A DNA stretch of 54,956 nucleotides, taken from an uncultured Alphaproteobacteria bacterium (GTDB taxonomy: Bacteria; Pseudomonadota; Alphaproteobacteria; Rhizobiales; Ancalomicrobiaceae). Below the pieces are notes generated by a model that was not told where the DNA came from, searched no databases, and saw only the letters and a program-made list of their open reading frames with translations. Each line of letters starts with the position of its first letter. Position 1 is the first letter of the stretch. The translations under genes and the position numbers were made by a program. Below are positions 36,217-45,750 of the stretch, piece by piece. The stretch covers positions 1 to 54,956 of the forward strand of contig CALFRR010000060.1 of assembly GCA_937919435.1 (NCBI GenBank). The letters are read 5' to 3'.

Positions 36217-37092
36217 GCGGGGGCGACGACCCTTCGTCCGTCTCGAAGGCGCGCTTCCCCGATGTCGGAGCGCGCCTGACGTCGCGTCGGGTCCGAAATT
36301 AAGATTAACGATTTACTTACGTTTCAGATCCCGGCGGGAAGATTTCTCTCCTCGCTGGTGAACGGCGACATCCCTCGCTAGGGTTACTGCGAGGCTCCGT
36401 TCTTCACTTTGTCCTCCGTCTCGGCCGCTCCCGAGACCACGGATCGAACGGAGACCGCGGATGCCCGGCACGGCGAGTCCGCCGCACATCCTCGCCATGC
36501 CGGGTCGTGTCGGCCGGGAGAGATCCGGAGTGGCCTCCTCTTGGGATCTCGCCCGGCCGACCATCCGCGCCTCGGATGCGTTCCTGCCTTTTCCGATTCC
36601 ATCGACACCCCGTCGCGCCGAACGCGAGGGACACGCCCGGTCGGCTTCAGAGCCAGCGCCGCTCGAGCAGTCGCGAGGGTAGGGCGGTCCCCTGGGACGG
36701 GGCCGTCACCGCCGACGGGTCCTCAGCCGCCACCGGGCGCTGCCGCCGCCGGGGGGCGAGCGGCCGCTCGCGGGCATCCCGGATCGGTTCCTCGCCGCGC
36801 GACTGGATCTGCTCGACGAGCGAGCGGAAGCCGCGGCTCTGTTCATCCTGTGTCATGTTCGTCCGTCTCGATGTCCGGTTCTGAAGGGCCGCTGCCACGG
36901 CCCTGCGTGATCTCGAAGCACCTCCGATGAAGGAGGGGCCGGGAACCCGAATCGACCTCGTCCGCGGCGCGGGCGATGTCGATTCGCGTTTCCTTGTTCG
37001 TCGGTATGATCGCCCGATCGGGGCGCGGTTGGCGAGAGCCGATCGGCCGGGTCGTCGTTGCGCGGGCGTCGCCGGCGCCGGAGGCGGCCCGA
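36217..37092. other. Long intergenic region after pleD
   Basis: 876 bases, the longest stretch without a firm gene. An AT-rich patch at 36295-36360 contains TTAA at 36299 and 36305 and CTTA at 36316. A hairpin CCTCGC/GCGAGG lies at 36373-36394. The many open frames have shadow-like composition; only a 69-codon minus-strand frame at 36647-36856 is listed separately as a weak candidate. A small RNA in the AT-rich part cannot be excluded. Confidence 0.5.
36647..36856 (-). CDS. Possible small protein, unknown function
   Basis: 69-residue frame with a plausible helical N-terminus (DEQSRGFRSLVEQIQSRGEE) and a basic Pro-rich middle. It is not recognised as a family, and the tail is low-complexity. 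The in-frame ATG at 36898 would add 14 residues. No strong ribosome site. I list it because the first 25 residues have protein-like composition unlike neighbouring shadows. Confidence 0.25.
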   Translation of the reverse strand: MTQDEQSRGFRSLVEQIQSRGEEPIRDARERPLAPRRRQRPVAAEDPSAVTAPSQGTALPSRLLERRWL

Positions 37093-37857
37093 TCAGTGGT
37101 CCCGTCCGGTCATCACCATGTGGCCGAGCCGGTCGGCGTCGATGCCGTCGGTCGTCCGGTCGATCACCTTGCGCCCACCCTTCAGCACCGCCACCCGGGT
37201 CGACACCGCGCAGACGTCGGCCATGTTGTGGCTGATCAGCACGACCGTGCGGCCCTCGTCGTGCAGGCGGCGGATCAGGTCGAGCACCATCCGCGTCTCC
37301 TGGACGCCGAGTGCCGCGGTCGGTTCGTCCATGATGATCATCCGGGCGTCCCAGCGCAGCGCCCGGGACAGCGCCACCGCCTGCCGTTGGCCGCCGGAGA
37401 GGCGTTCGACCGGCGTGTCGGGATGGGCGACGTTGACCGACAGCCGCGACAGCAGCGCCTTCGCCTCGCGTGCCATCCCGGCCTTGTCGAGGAGCCGCGG
37501 CACCGGCAGACCGAACGGTCCGCGGGTCAGTTCGGAGCCGAGGAAGATGTTCTCGGTGATCGACAGCCGCGGGGCGACCGCCAGATCCTGGTAGATCGTC
37601 GCGATCCCCTTGGCGAGCGCATCGCCGGGCGAGGCGAAGCGGACCGCTTCGCCCCGGAGCCGGATCTCCCCCGCCGACGGCGGATGGGCGCCGGCGAGGA
37701 TCTTGACCAGGCTCGACTTGCCGGCGCCGTTGTCGCCGACCAGCGCCAGCACCTCGCCCTCGTGGACGTCGAGGTCGATGCCCTTCAGCGCTTCGACCGC
37801 GCCGTAGGACTTGGTGACGCTCGAGAGCGACAGGAACGGCGTCACGGCGGCGGTCAC
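37093..37857 (-). CDS. Sugar ABC transporter ATP-binding protein
   Basis: 254-residue single-domain ABC ATPase, like one half of RbsA/XylG. Walker A is GDNGAGKSSLVKILAG, the Q-loop is GIATIYQDLAV, the signature is LSGGQRQAVALSRAL, Walker B is MIIMDEPTAALG, and the H-loop is in VVLISHNMADV. The FrcA-type single-cassette layout fits the CUT2 family. The GTG start overlaps the substrate-binding protein stop (GTGA). It is the last gene of the sugar operon. Substrate unknown. Confidence 0.9.
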   Translation of the reverse strand: MTAAVTPFLSLSSVTKSYGAVEALKGIDLDVHEGEVLALVGDNGAGKSSLVKILAGAHPPSAGEIRLRGEAVRFASPGDALAKGIATIYQDLAVAPRLSITENIFLGSELTRGPFGLPVPRLLDKAGMAREAKALLSRLSVNVAHPDTPVERLSGGQRQAVALSRALRWDARMIIMDEPTAALGVQETRMVLDLIRRLHDEGRTVVLISHNMADVCAVSTRVAVLKGGRKVIDRTTDGIDADRLGHMVMTGRDH

Positions 37858-38819
37858 TTCAGGAACTTCTCGACGTTGGTGGCGTCGACCAGAGCGGCGT
37901 CCATGAACAGATAGGGCCCGGCGGTCAGCGCCGTCTTCGGCTCCTTCTTCACCACGATCCGCTCGAGCGCCTCCACCGCCTTCTCGCCCATCGCCTCGAA
38001 GGGGATCGCCACCGTCGCCTGGAGGGTCGACTCCGGATCGGCGATCCGCCGATAGGTCTCCTGGCCGCCGTCGATCGAGACGAACTTGATCTCGCCCTTC
38101 TTCTTCCCTTGCGCCTTCAGGATGTCGTCGACGACGAAGGCCTGGCCGTCGAACGAGGCCCAGAGGCCCTCGACGGCGGCGCCGTGCTGGAGCAGCAGCG
38201 TCTGCATGCCCTGGCGGACGTCGTCGCGCCACGACTGGGTGCGGGCCATCGAATGGCTGGCCAGCACCTTGATGCCGGTGTTCTCGGCCAGCACCGCGTC
38301 GAGCAGGCGGCCGCGGATCCGGGTGCCGACGTTGCCGTCGAACCGGGCGGCGAGGATGTTGCCGCGGAAGCCCATCTGTCCGAACAGCCACAGCGCCGCC
38401 TCGGCGCCGACCTTGTACTCGTTCGCCTCGATGTCGAAGAGGATGTGCGGCGAGGCGCCGGACATCACCATGATCACCGGGATGCCGGCGTCCCTGGCCT
38501 TCTTGAGCTGTTCCTCGGCCTCCACCGGCTTGCCCATGGCGATCACGATCGCCGACGGCTTCGCCTGGATCAACGTCTCCAGCTGCTCGGAATGCTTGGG
38601 CAGCGAGCCCTCGGAATTGAGGATCGTCGTCGTCCAGCCCTTCGCCTTGGCCGCCGCCGCGGCGGCGTTGGCGGCCCGGGCATGGGTCTCCGACGACATC
38701 TGGAAGGCGACGATCGCCAGATTGAAGTCGGCCGCCGCCGCGACGCCGCCGCCGGCGAGCGCGACCGTCGAGAGGGCGAGGGCTCCGCCCATCAGCCCGC
38801 GACGCGAAATCTGGTTCAT
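37854..38819 (-). CDS. Sugar ABC transporter substrate-binding protein (CUT2, periplasmic)
   Basis: 321-residue periplasmic binding protein of the ribose/xylose (type I, CUT2) class. The N-terminus MNQISRRGLMGGALALSTVALAGGG is a Tat-type signal with twin arginines. The mature part has two Rossmann lobes; segments include FNLAIVAFQMSSETHARAAN, LETLIQAKPSAIVIAMG and EIKFVSIDGGQETYRRI. It hands sugar to the permease encoded 17 bases upstream. The ligand cannot be named from sequence. Confidence 0.88.
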   Translation of the reverse strand: MNQISRRGLMGGALALSTVALAGGGVAAAADFNLAIVAFQMSSETHARAANAAAAAAKAKGWTTTILNSEGSLPKHSEQLETLIQAKPSAIVIAMGKPVEAEEQLKKARDAGIPVIMVMSGASPHILFDIEANEYKVGAEAALWLFGQMGFRGNILAARFDGNVGTRIRGRLLDAVLAENTGIKVLASHSMARTQSWRDDVRQGMQTLLLQHGAAVEGLWASFDGQAFVVDDILKAQGKKKGEIKFVSIDGGQETYRRIADPESTLQATVAIPFEAMGEKAVEALERIVVKKEPKTALTAGPYLFMDAALVDATNVEKFLK

Positions 38820-38836
38820 GTGGTTGTCTCTCCCCT

Positions 38837-39808
38837 TCAAGGCCGCCGGAAACTCAGTTTCTCGACGAAGGCCGCCCGCCCGAGTGCCCCGGCCGACAGC
38901 GCGACCGATGCGATGATGACGCCGCCGAGGACGATGTCCTGGACGTAGTAGGCGGCGCCGACCAGCACGAGGCCGTTGCCCAGCGCCTTCAGCGAGAAGG
39001 CCGCGACGATGGTGCCGGCGACGTTCGGCCGGCCCGGCTCGAACATCGTCATGCCCAGCAACACCGCGGCGATCGCATAGAGGAAGTGGTCGCCGGCCAT
39101 GTTCGGTGCCGCCGACGACAGGCTCGAGGCGAGCAGTACGCCGGTCAGTCCCGCCGCCAAGCCGCAGGCCGCGAGGCCCAGCCGCTTCATCCGTCCGGTC
39201 CGCACGCCGGCCAGCCGCGCCGCTTCCTCCGCCTCGCCGGTGGCCCTGAGATGGGCGCCGGTGCGGGTCCAGCCGAGCAGCACCCAGGCGGCGAAACCGA
39301 CCGCGATCAGCCACCAGACGAGATTCGACAGGCCGAACAGCGAGCCGCGGGCGAGGCCGGTGAAGCTGGTCGGCCAACGGCCGACGAAGGCGACGCCCTG
39401 CGTGATCATGAAGCCCAGCCCCTTGGCGATCGCCGCGACTCCGAGGGTGGCGATCAGCGACGGCATCGCCAGGCGGGTGACCACGGCGCCGTTGGCGAGC
39501 CCGCAGACGAGCCCGATCGTGAGCCCCGCGGCGACCGCCGCCGGCGCGCCGAACCCGCCGTGGACCAGTGCGCCGGTGACCACCGCGGCGAGGCTGGCGA
39601 CGTCGGCGATCGACAGATCGAGCTCGGCGGTGGTCAACGCCAGGGTGAAGCCGAGCGACAGGATGCCGAGGAACGCCGTCTCCCTGAGGATGATGGCGAG
39701 GTTGGCCGGCTTCAGGAACACCGGAGAGAGGACGGCGAAGACCAGGACGACGCAGAGCCCGGCGAGTGCCGTGCCATAGGTCGCCAGGAACGGCCGGAGG
39801 GACTTCAT
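38837..39808 (-). CDS. Sugar ABC transporter permease (CUT2)
   Basis: 323-residue inner-membrane permease of the RbsC/XylH family with about ten hydrophobic segments. Typical are FTLALTTAELDLSIADVASLAAVV near the N-terminus and the EAA-like stretch GEAEEAARLAGVRTGRMKRLGL, which contacts the ATPase. ATG 39808 follows ACAGG closely; GTG 39820 is an alternative. It probably works as a homodimer because no second permease is present. Gene order in the transcript is kinase, permease, binding protein, ATPase. Confidence 0.88.
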   Translation of the reverse strand: MKSLRPFLATYGTALAGLCVVLVFAVLSPVFLKPANLAIILRETAFLGILSLGFTLALTTAELDLSIADVASLAAVVTGALVHGGFGAPAAVAAGLTIGLVCGLANGAVVTRLAMPSLIATLGVAAIAKGLGFMITQGVAFVGRWPTSFTGLARGSLFGLSNLVWWLIAVGFAAWVLLGWTRTGAHLRATGEAEEAARLAGVRTGRMKRLGLAACGLAAGLTGVLLASSLSSAAPNMAGDHFLYAIAAVLLGMTMFEPGRPNVAGTIVAAFSLKALGNGLVLVGAAYYVQDIVLGGVIIASVALSAGALGRAAFVEKLSFRRP

Positions 39809-40037
39809 CCTGTCGGTCACCGATCGGAAGGGGCGGGGGATCGCCGATCGCCCGGGTCCCCGAGGGCGACGCACCCGTCACCGATGGCGACCCGAACCAC
39901 GACGCCGGTCACGGGGAAGCCCGTACCGGACCCGCTCGGGAAGGTCGGGCGAAGCTCGCATCCGAGGCGGCTCTGCGCAAGTCCTTCCGACCGCCTCGCG
40001 GCGTTCGGCATCCCTGCCATTCGCTCTTCTCGCCGTT

Positions 40038-41534
40038 TCAGCGCGGTTCGGCCGTCCGCGCCAGCCGGTGGGAGATCTCGGTGGTCGCCCGATGGGCGTC
40101 GCGGAAGATCGCGTGCGACCGGTCGGCGCGGGCGCGGCCCGTCGGATCGGGGCGGAACCGTTCGAACGCGAGCCCGGTCCCGTCGATCGCCGCGGCGAGG
40201 TTCGGGGCCTCGCCGAGCCCCACCTTCGCCACCGCGAAACACCCGGTGAGACCCATCTGCCGGTTCTGCATGGCGACGATCTCGCGGCCGAGGACGTCGG
40301 CGCGGATCCGGTTCCAGACCGGGCTCGCCGCCCCGCCGCCGCCGAGCCGGACCTCGAGTGCGGTTTCACCGGCCGCCGCCTCGGCCCGCTCGAGCACGTC
40401 GCGATTGAGGTGGGCGACGCCGGCCATCACTGCGCCGACCAGATCGGCCGGCCCGTGCCGGTCCGTGAGCCCGAGGAAGGCGCCGCGCAGATCGGCGTCC
40501 CAATGAGGCGTGCGTTCGCCCAGGAGATGCGGCAGGAACAGGAGCGGTGCGTCGCAGACCGGGCCGGCGAGCAGGTCGGCGAGCCGGACTTCGAACGGCC
40601 GCCCGGAGCGGTCGAGCGTGTCGACGATCCAGGCGAGCGCATTGGCGCCGTTGAGGCCGGGGCCGCCGATCTGCCAGAGCCCGTCGCCCCACGGCAGGGT
40701 GAGCAGGCCCTCGGCATCCGCGTCCCGGCGGGCGAGCAGGCCGAACACTTCCGACGAGCCGGAGATGCCGTAGGCCCGTCCGGGGGTGAGCGCGCCGAGC
40801 CCGGCGACCGCCGTCCAGCTGTCGTTGCCGCCGCAGAACACGGGTGAGCCGACGAGCCGCCGCAACGTCGGATCGGCATGGGACGCCGCGACCCGGCCGA
40901 CCGTCCCGTGCGGCGGCAGGAGCCGCGGCAGCGCCGGCACCGACAGCCCGGCGAGTGTGGCGAGCGACCCCGCGCCGCCTCTCGTCGCGCCGATCAGCCA
41001 GTGCTGCGACACCGGATCGGAGGCCCGCTCGCCGGTCAGGCGGAGGGTCAGGAAGTCCTTCGGTTCCAGAATCGCGTCGACCCGCGCCCAGAGCTCCGGT
41101 TGCAGCGCGGCGACCCGGAGCAGGCGGGCGAGCGGATGGTAGACGTTGAGATGCCGGGCCTGCGGATGGTCGGCGACACCCGGGCGGGCGAGTGCCGCGG
41201 CGACCTCAGCGGCGGACCGGGCGTCGCGGAAGCCGATCGCCGGCCGGACCACGCGATCGTCCGCATCGAGCATCACCTGGGTTCGGGTGAAGCCGCAGAG
41301 GGCGATGCCGGCGATCCGATCGAAGGCGTCGCCGGTCGCTCCGGCGAGTTCGGCGAAGGCGGCAATCAAAGCGCGCCACCAGATCTCGGGGTCGGCTTCC
41401 GACGACCCGTCGCCGGGCTCGTCGAAGCCGAGCGGTACCGAGGCGGTGGCGAGCAGTTCGCCGTCGTCGGCGAACAGCCCGGCCTTCAGCGAGGAACCGC
41501 CGAGGTCCGCCGTGAGGATCGTGTTGGCCGTCAC
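40038..41534 (-). CDS. FGGY-family carbohydrate kinase
   Basis: 498-residue sugar kinase of the FGGY family (xylulokinase, ribulokinase, glycerol kinase and relatives). The N-terminal ATP/substrate domain begins ILTADLGGSSLKAGLF. GTVGRVAASH and CGGNDSW belong to the middle, and the C-terminal signature is RLGGGGAASPVWNRIRADVLGREI. It should phosphorylate the sugar imported by the downstream transporter. Which pentulose, hexulose or alditol it uses is not visible. The start is GTG 41534 with GGAGA ten bases upstream. 229 bases separate it from the permease. Confidence 0.88.
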   Translation of the reverse strand: MTANTILTADLGGSSLKAGLFADDGELLATASVPLGFDEPGDGSSEADPEIWWRALIAAFAELAGATGDAFDRIAGIALCGFTRTQVMLDADDRVVRPAIGFRDARSAAEVAAALARPGVADHPQARHLNVYHPLARLLRVAALQPELWARVDAILEPKDFLTLRLTGERASDPVSQHWLIGATRGGAGSLATLAGLSVPALPRLLPPHGTVGRVAASHADPTLRRLVGSPVFCGGNDSWTAVAGLGALTPGRAYGISGSSEVFGLLARRDADAEGLLTLPWGDGLWQIGGPGLNGANALAWIVDTLDRSGRPFEVRLADLLAGPVCDAPLLFLPHLLGERTPHWDADLRGAFLGLTDRHGPADLVGAVMAGVAHLNRDVLERAEAAAGETALEVRLGGGGAASPVWNRIRADVLGREIVAMQNRQMGLTGCFAVAKVGLGEAPNLAAAIDGTGLAFERFRPDPTGRARADRSHAIFRDAHRATTEISHRLARTAEPR

Positions 41535-41708
41535 CGTCCGTTCTCCGCTGCCGCCCGGGCGACCGCGCACCGGACCGGCGACTGGAATAGCGCGTCGGCG
41601 CCGGTTCCGACAGAGGCGGCGGCGGATGGGAGACGTCGCGCCGCGTCGGTGAAGATCGGTCCGCGGGAATGCGGGCGATCCGGCGGATTCCCGTCAGCGG
41701 AAAATGAA

Positions 41709-41740
41709 AAAGCCGCCTCGAAACGGGCGGCTTTCGCATC
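41709..41740 (-). terminator. Terminator of rpmG
   Basis: A 9-bp stem (41709-41717 with 41726-41734), 8-base loop. On the minus strand it is followed by TTTTTCATTTT, a good T run, 34 bases after the rpmG stop. It separates rpmG from the kinase gene. Confidence 0.85.
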
Positions 41741-41767
41741 TTCGATCGAAAGTGGTCCGTCAGCGGA

Positions 41768-41935
41768 TCACTTGATCTTGGCTTCCTTGAACTCGACGTG
41801 CTTGCGCGCGACGGGGTCGTACTTCTTGGCCGAGAACTTCTCGGTCATGGTACGCGAGTTCTTCTTGGTGACGTAGAAGTAGCCGGTGTCCGCGGTCGAC
41901 ACGAGCTTGATCTTGATGGTGGTCGCCTTGGCCAT
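41768..41935 (-). CDS. rpmG: 50S ribosomal protein L33
   Basis: 55-residue ribosomal protein of the large subunit. It reads AKATTIKIKLVSTADTGYFY, VTKKNSRTMTEKFSAKKYDP and then HVEFKEAKIK, the form without the zinc cysteines that is usual in alphaproteobacteria. GAGGGA lies ten bases before the ATG. It has a clear promoter and terminator, so it is a single-gene unit. Confidence 0.97.
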   Translation of the reverse strand: MAKATTIKIKLVSTADTGYFYVTKKNSRTMTEKFSAKKYDPVARKHVEFKEAKIK

Positions 41936-42022
41936 GGCGGCAATCCCTCTGGAAGGTCTTCCCGAAAGCGACGGCCCGCGTGAGGTCCACACGGGCCGCG
42001 CCTCGAATTCGAAGTGGCCGGC

Positions 42023-42051
42023 AAAGTGACCGAAGCCGCCCGGCTTGTCAA
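42023..42051 (-). promoter_or_regulatory. Promoter of rpmG
   Basis: On the minus strand, TTGACA (42051-42046) and CACTTT (42028-42023) are spaced by 17 bases. The -35 is perfect and the -10 is weak. Transcription from about 42016 would give an 80-base leader containing the hairpin at 41972-41998. Confidence 0.6.
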
Positions 42052-42364
42052 GTTTCGCCGGGAGACATCCCGTCGGAACTCCGCCGCCGCCGCGGAATTC
42101 CGCCGTGGCCGGCGCATCGTCGGACGCTCGCGAGGGGGGCTGCGCTCCCCCACCGTGGCCGGAGACGTGCGCCGACGGCGCGGTCGGAGGCGGCCGAAGG
42201 GGCGCCTTCCGCCGGGTGGAGAGGTCGAGATTCGCATCCCGGTCCGGCCCCGTCCGGGCGCCGATCGCCCGGCCCGGTCGCGGCGTCGGGGGACCGCCAC
42301 GGATCGGGAGCATGCCCGCACCCGGTCCGCACCACCACCCGAATCCGAAACAAACAATCACAGG

Positions 42365-42394
42365 TTGATGGACCGCTGACATACAACGTATAGA
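42365..42394 (+). promoter_or_regulatory. Putative promoter of the small gene at 42504
   Basis: TTGATG at 42365-42370 and TATAGA at 42389-42394, spaced by 18 bases, in a locally AT-rich stretch about 110 bases before the gene. Confidence 0.45.
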
Positions 42395-42503
42395 ATGACG
42401 TCGCGTCCATGTCGAGACCCGTCGCGCCGAAGACCGGCGCGCGCGCGGCCATGGACGATGTCCGTCGTGCTCGGTGCCGGCGGCGCTCCGGGGGAGAGTA
42501 CCG

Positions 42504-42704
42504 ATGAATCCAGCGGTCCGTGCCTCGACCCGACCCGCAGAGGTCGCCGCCTATATCGAACAGGCGACGGCGGAGTTGCGGGATCTCGCGATGCAGAGCG
42601 GTTTCCCGTTCCTCGGTTACCTCATCGACATGGCCCGGCTCGAAGCCGCCGGCCTCTCGTTGCGCCCCGACCGCAGCGACGACCGCTCCGGCCCCACCGC
42701 CTGA
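42504..42704 (+). CDS. Small hypothetical protein
   Basis: 66-residue cytosolic protein with a helical middle (EVAAYIEQATAELRDLAMQSGFPFLGYLIDMARLEAA), a natural composition and a strong GGGGAGAG six bases before the ATG. It resembles a group of 60-80-residue hypothetical proteins I have seen in Hyphomicrobiales; no function is known. It has its own promoter candidate and ends before a minus-strand gene, so it is monocistronic. Confidence 0.7.
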   Translation: MNPAVRASTRPAEVAAYIEQATAELRDLAMQSGFPFLGYLIDMARLEAAGLSLRPDRSDDRSGPTA

Positions 42705-42887
42705 CCGGCCGCGAACCTCCGCCGCCGCTGGCCACCGACCGCATCGCCGCCGCGACGAACCGGAACCGAACACACCTTATCACGCGAGAGTATGTCGCCA
42801 TAAGCAACCGGAAGTATGCTTCCGCGTCCGGCGGGATGCGGTCCCCGACGCGCTACGGTCCGGCGGGGCGAGCCGAACCGCCGCGGC

Positions 42888-44531
42888 TCACGCTTCCGGG
42901 AAGGCGTAGTCGACGATGCCGCGAGCGTCGAATCGGCCGTCGAGCATGCCGAAGCTCGCCCGCCACGGCCCGTCGAGGCGGGTGTCGGCGAAGGCTTCGG
43001 TGATCACCCGCGGCGCGAAGCGGTGGAGGGCGGCGGAAGCCGCGGCCAGCGCCACCTGCTCGATCAGGATCCGGGCCGAACCCTGGTCGGCGACGCAGGC
43101 TTCCGCCGCGCCGCGGATCAGATCGGCCGAGGCCTGGCTGGTCGTCCGGTCGAGATCGACCGCGATCCGCCCGATCGCCGCGGCGAATCCCTCCGGGCTC
43201 TCCTCGGCGAAGCGCAGCACGTCGAGCGCCAGGGTGTTGCCGGCCCCGCCGACCAGCGCCGGCAGCAACGCGTCGCGGTGCAGACGGGCGAGTTCGTGGT
43301 CCTCGGCGAAGCCGTTGGCGCCGAGGCATTCGATCGCCTCCGCGGTCACCGCGGTCGCCGTCTTGGCGACGAAGTAGCGGGCCGCCGGGATCACCAGCCG
43401 GGCATAGGCCGCCTCGCCCTCGTCGTCGCCGGCGCGGTCGAGGGCATGGCCGAGACGGACCGCCAGCGCCGTCGCCGCGGCGGTGTCGAGCGTCGCGTCG
43501 GCCAACACCCGGGTCATCAGCGGTTGGTCGATCAGCGCCTCCCCGGCGATCCGGCGGTGGCGGACGTGATGGACGGCGCGGGCCAGCGCGCCGCGGGCGA
43601 GCCCGGCGGCGATCGTCGCGGCGTCGTGGCGCAGCGCCTGCAGGAGCTTCTGGACGAGGTCCGGCGCGGTCTCCGCGGTGCCCACCCCGACCGCCTCGCA
43701 GTCGACCAGGGTGGCCTCGGCGACCGCTTCGCCACGGGCGCCGATCGTCTGCTTCAGTCTCTCCAGCCGGACCCCGTTGGTCCGGCCGTCGGAGCCGTGG
43801 CGCGGCACGAGGAACAGGGCGGGGCCGTCCGGAGTCCGTGCCGCGGTCAGGAAGGCGTCGTTCATCGGCGCGGCGAGGAACCAGGCATGGCCGTCGAGTC
43901 GGGCGTTGCCGACGTCGTCGATCCGCGCCCGGGTCTCCGGCTGGCTCGCCGGAAAACTGCCGTTGCGCTCGATCAGCGACAGGCCGAGGCTCACTCCGGT
44001 CTTCTCCGCGACCGGCAGGAAACGGTGGTCGAAGCGGCGCGGCAGGGTGCGGGCGAACCATTCGTCGCCGATCTCGCCGGCCGCGATCAGCGTGCCGAGC
44101 ACTGCCGAGGTGGTCACCGCGACGCCGAGATGGGCGGTGTCGGTCTCCGCGGTCATCAGGAGACGGGCGGTGCGGCGGGCGTGGCGGTGCGACGTGTCGG
44201 CGTCGTCCTCGTCGTGCAGCGACACGCCGAAGCCGGCCTCCATGCCGCGCCTGACCAGCGCATGGCGGGCCGGATGGTATTCGACCGCATCGAGCCGCTC
44301 GCCGAACGGATCGCGATCGACCAGCTTCGGCGGGTTCGCCTCGGCCAGCCGGACCAGTTCGCGCACCTCGCTCGATCCCCAGTAGGCGCCGTGCTCGGCC
44401 AGTGCCGCATCGGCCGCCGGGTCGAGTGTGCCCTCGAGCGCGCCGATCAGGATCGCATCGGTATCGAAGAGATTGCGCGGCGTGAACGGCGGGATCCGAA
44501 CCGCGCTTCTGTCTCCCGTCGCGCCGCCCAT
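42888..44531 (-). CDS. Acyl-CoA dehydrogenase family protein, AidB-like
   Basis: 547-residue flavoprotein of the AidB branch, close to the 541 residues of E. coli AidB. The N-terminus FTPRNLFDTDAILIGALEG, the YHPARHALVRRGMEAGFGVSLH region, the middle LTAETDT-like FAD segment (RLLMTAETDTAHLGVAVTTSAVL) and the C-terminal ECLGANGFAEDHELARLHRDALLPALVGGAGNTLALDVLR fit the family. AidB is induced by alkylation damage and has weak isovaleryl-CoA dehydrogenase activity. Here the usual IWEGSGN motif reads LVGGAGN, so the W-E pair is lost. ATG 44531 follows a plausible linker; an upstream in-frame ATG would overlap the pyrB leader. Confidence 0.82.
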   Translation of the reverse strand: MGGATGDRSAVRIPPFTPRNLFDTDAILIGALEGTLDPAADAALAEHGAYWGSSEVRELVRLAEANPPKLVDRDPFGERLDAVEYHPARHALVRRGMEAGFGVSLHDEDDADTSHRHARRTARLLMTAETDTAHLGVAVTTSAVLGTLIAAGEIGDEWFARTLPRRFDHRFLPVAEKTGVSLGLSLIERNGSFPASQPETRARIDDVGNARLDGHAWFLAAPMNDAFLTAARTPDGPALFLVPRHGSDGRTNGVRLERLKQTIGARGEAVAEATLVDCEAVGVGTAETAPDLVQKLLQALRHDAATIAAGLARGALARAVHHVRHRRIAGEALIDQPLMTRVLADATLDTAAATALAVRLGHALDRAGDDEGEAAYARLVIPAARYFVAKTATAVTAEAIECLGANGFAEDHELARLHRDALLPALVGGAGNTLALDVLRFAEESPEGFAAAIGRIAVDLDRTTSQASADLIRGAAEACVADQGSARILIEQVALAAASAALHRFAPRVITEAFADTRLDGPWRASFGMLDGRFDARGIVDYAFPEA

Positions 44532-44779
44532 GCCGTCCCCCGATTCGGATGTTCCCCGAAGTCTATCGACTGTCGGGGGCGGGAAGGAGAGGCGGATGCG
44601 CGCGCAGGACGGAAAAGTCGCTTCCCTGCGGTGGTTTCCGCCCCGTGGTCGGTGCGGCGCGTGCTCTTCCGTCGCCACATCGCCCGCCGCCGCCCGGAAA
44701 AAAACTTCCGGGGACGAACGCCCGCGGCGGGACGCCGCCCTTGTGGCGGAGGCCGGTTGCCCCTATGAGATCCACTTCG

Positions 44780-45739
<960 letters not shown>

Positions 45740-45750
45740 AGGGGCTGCCC

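Larger units (their letters stand above)
41936..42503. other. Intergenic region between rpmG and the small conserved-looking gene
   Basis: 568 bases between divergent genes. It contains the rpmG promoter (42023-42051), a leader hairpin of about 11 bp with one mismatch at 41972-41998, and a promoter for the next gene (42365-42394). The part between 42060 and 42320 is very GC-rich with no supported gene. Confidence 0.6.

Noticed and set aside
36299..36319. CtrA site after pleD (TTAA-N7-CTTA)
   Set aside because: Seven of eight bases match, but no gene with a supported start lies downstream, so I did not annotate it as a site.
36409..36930. Plus-strand 173-codon frame after pleD
   Set aside because: Pro/Arg/Ser-rich, no ribosome site, no natural domain; likely a chance open frame.
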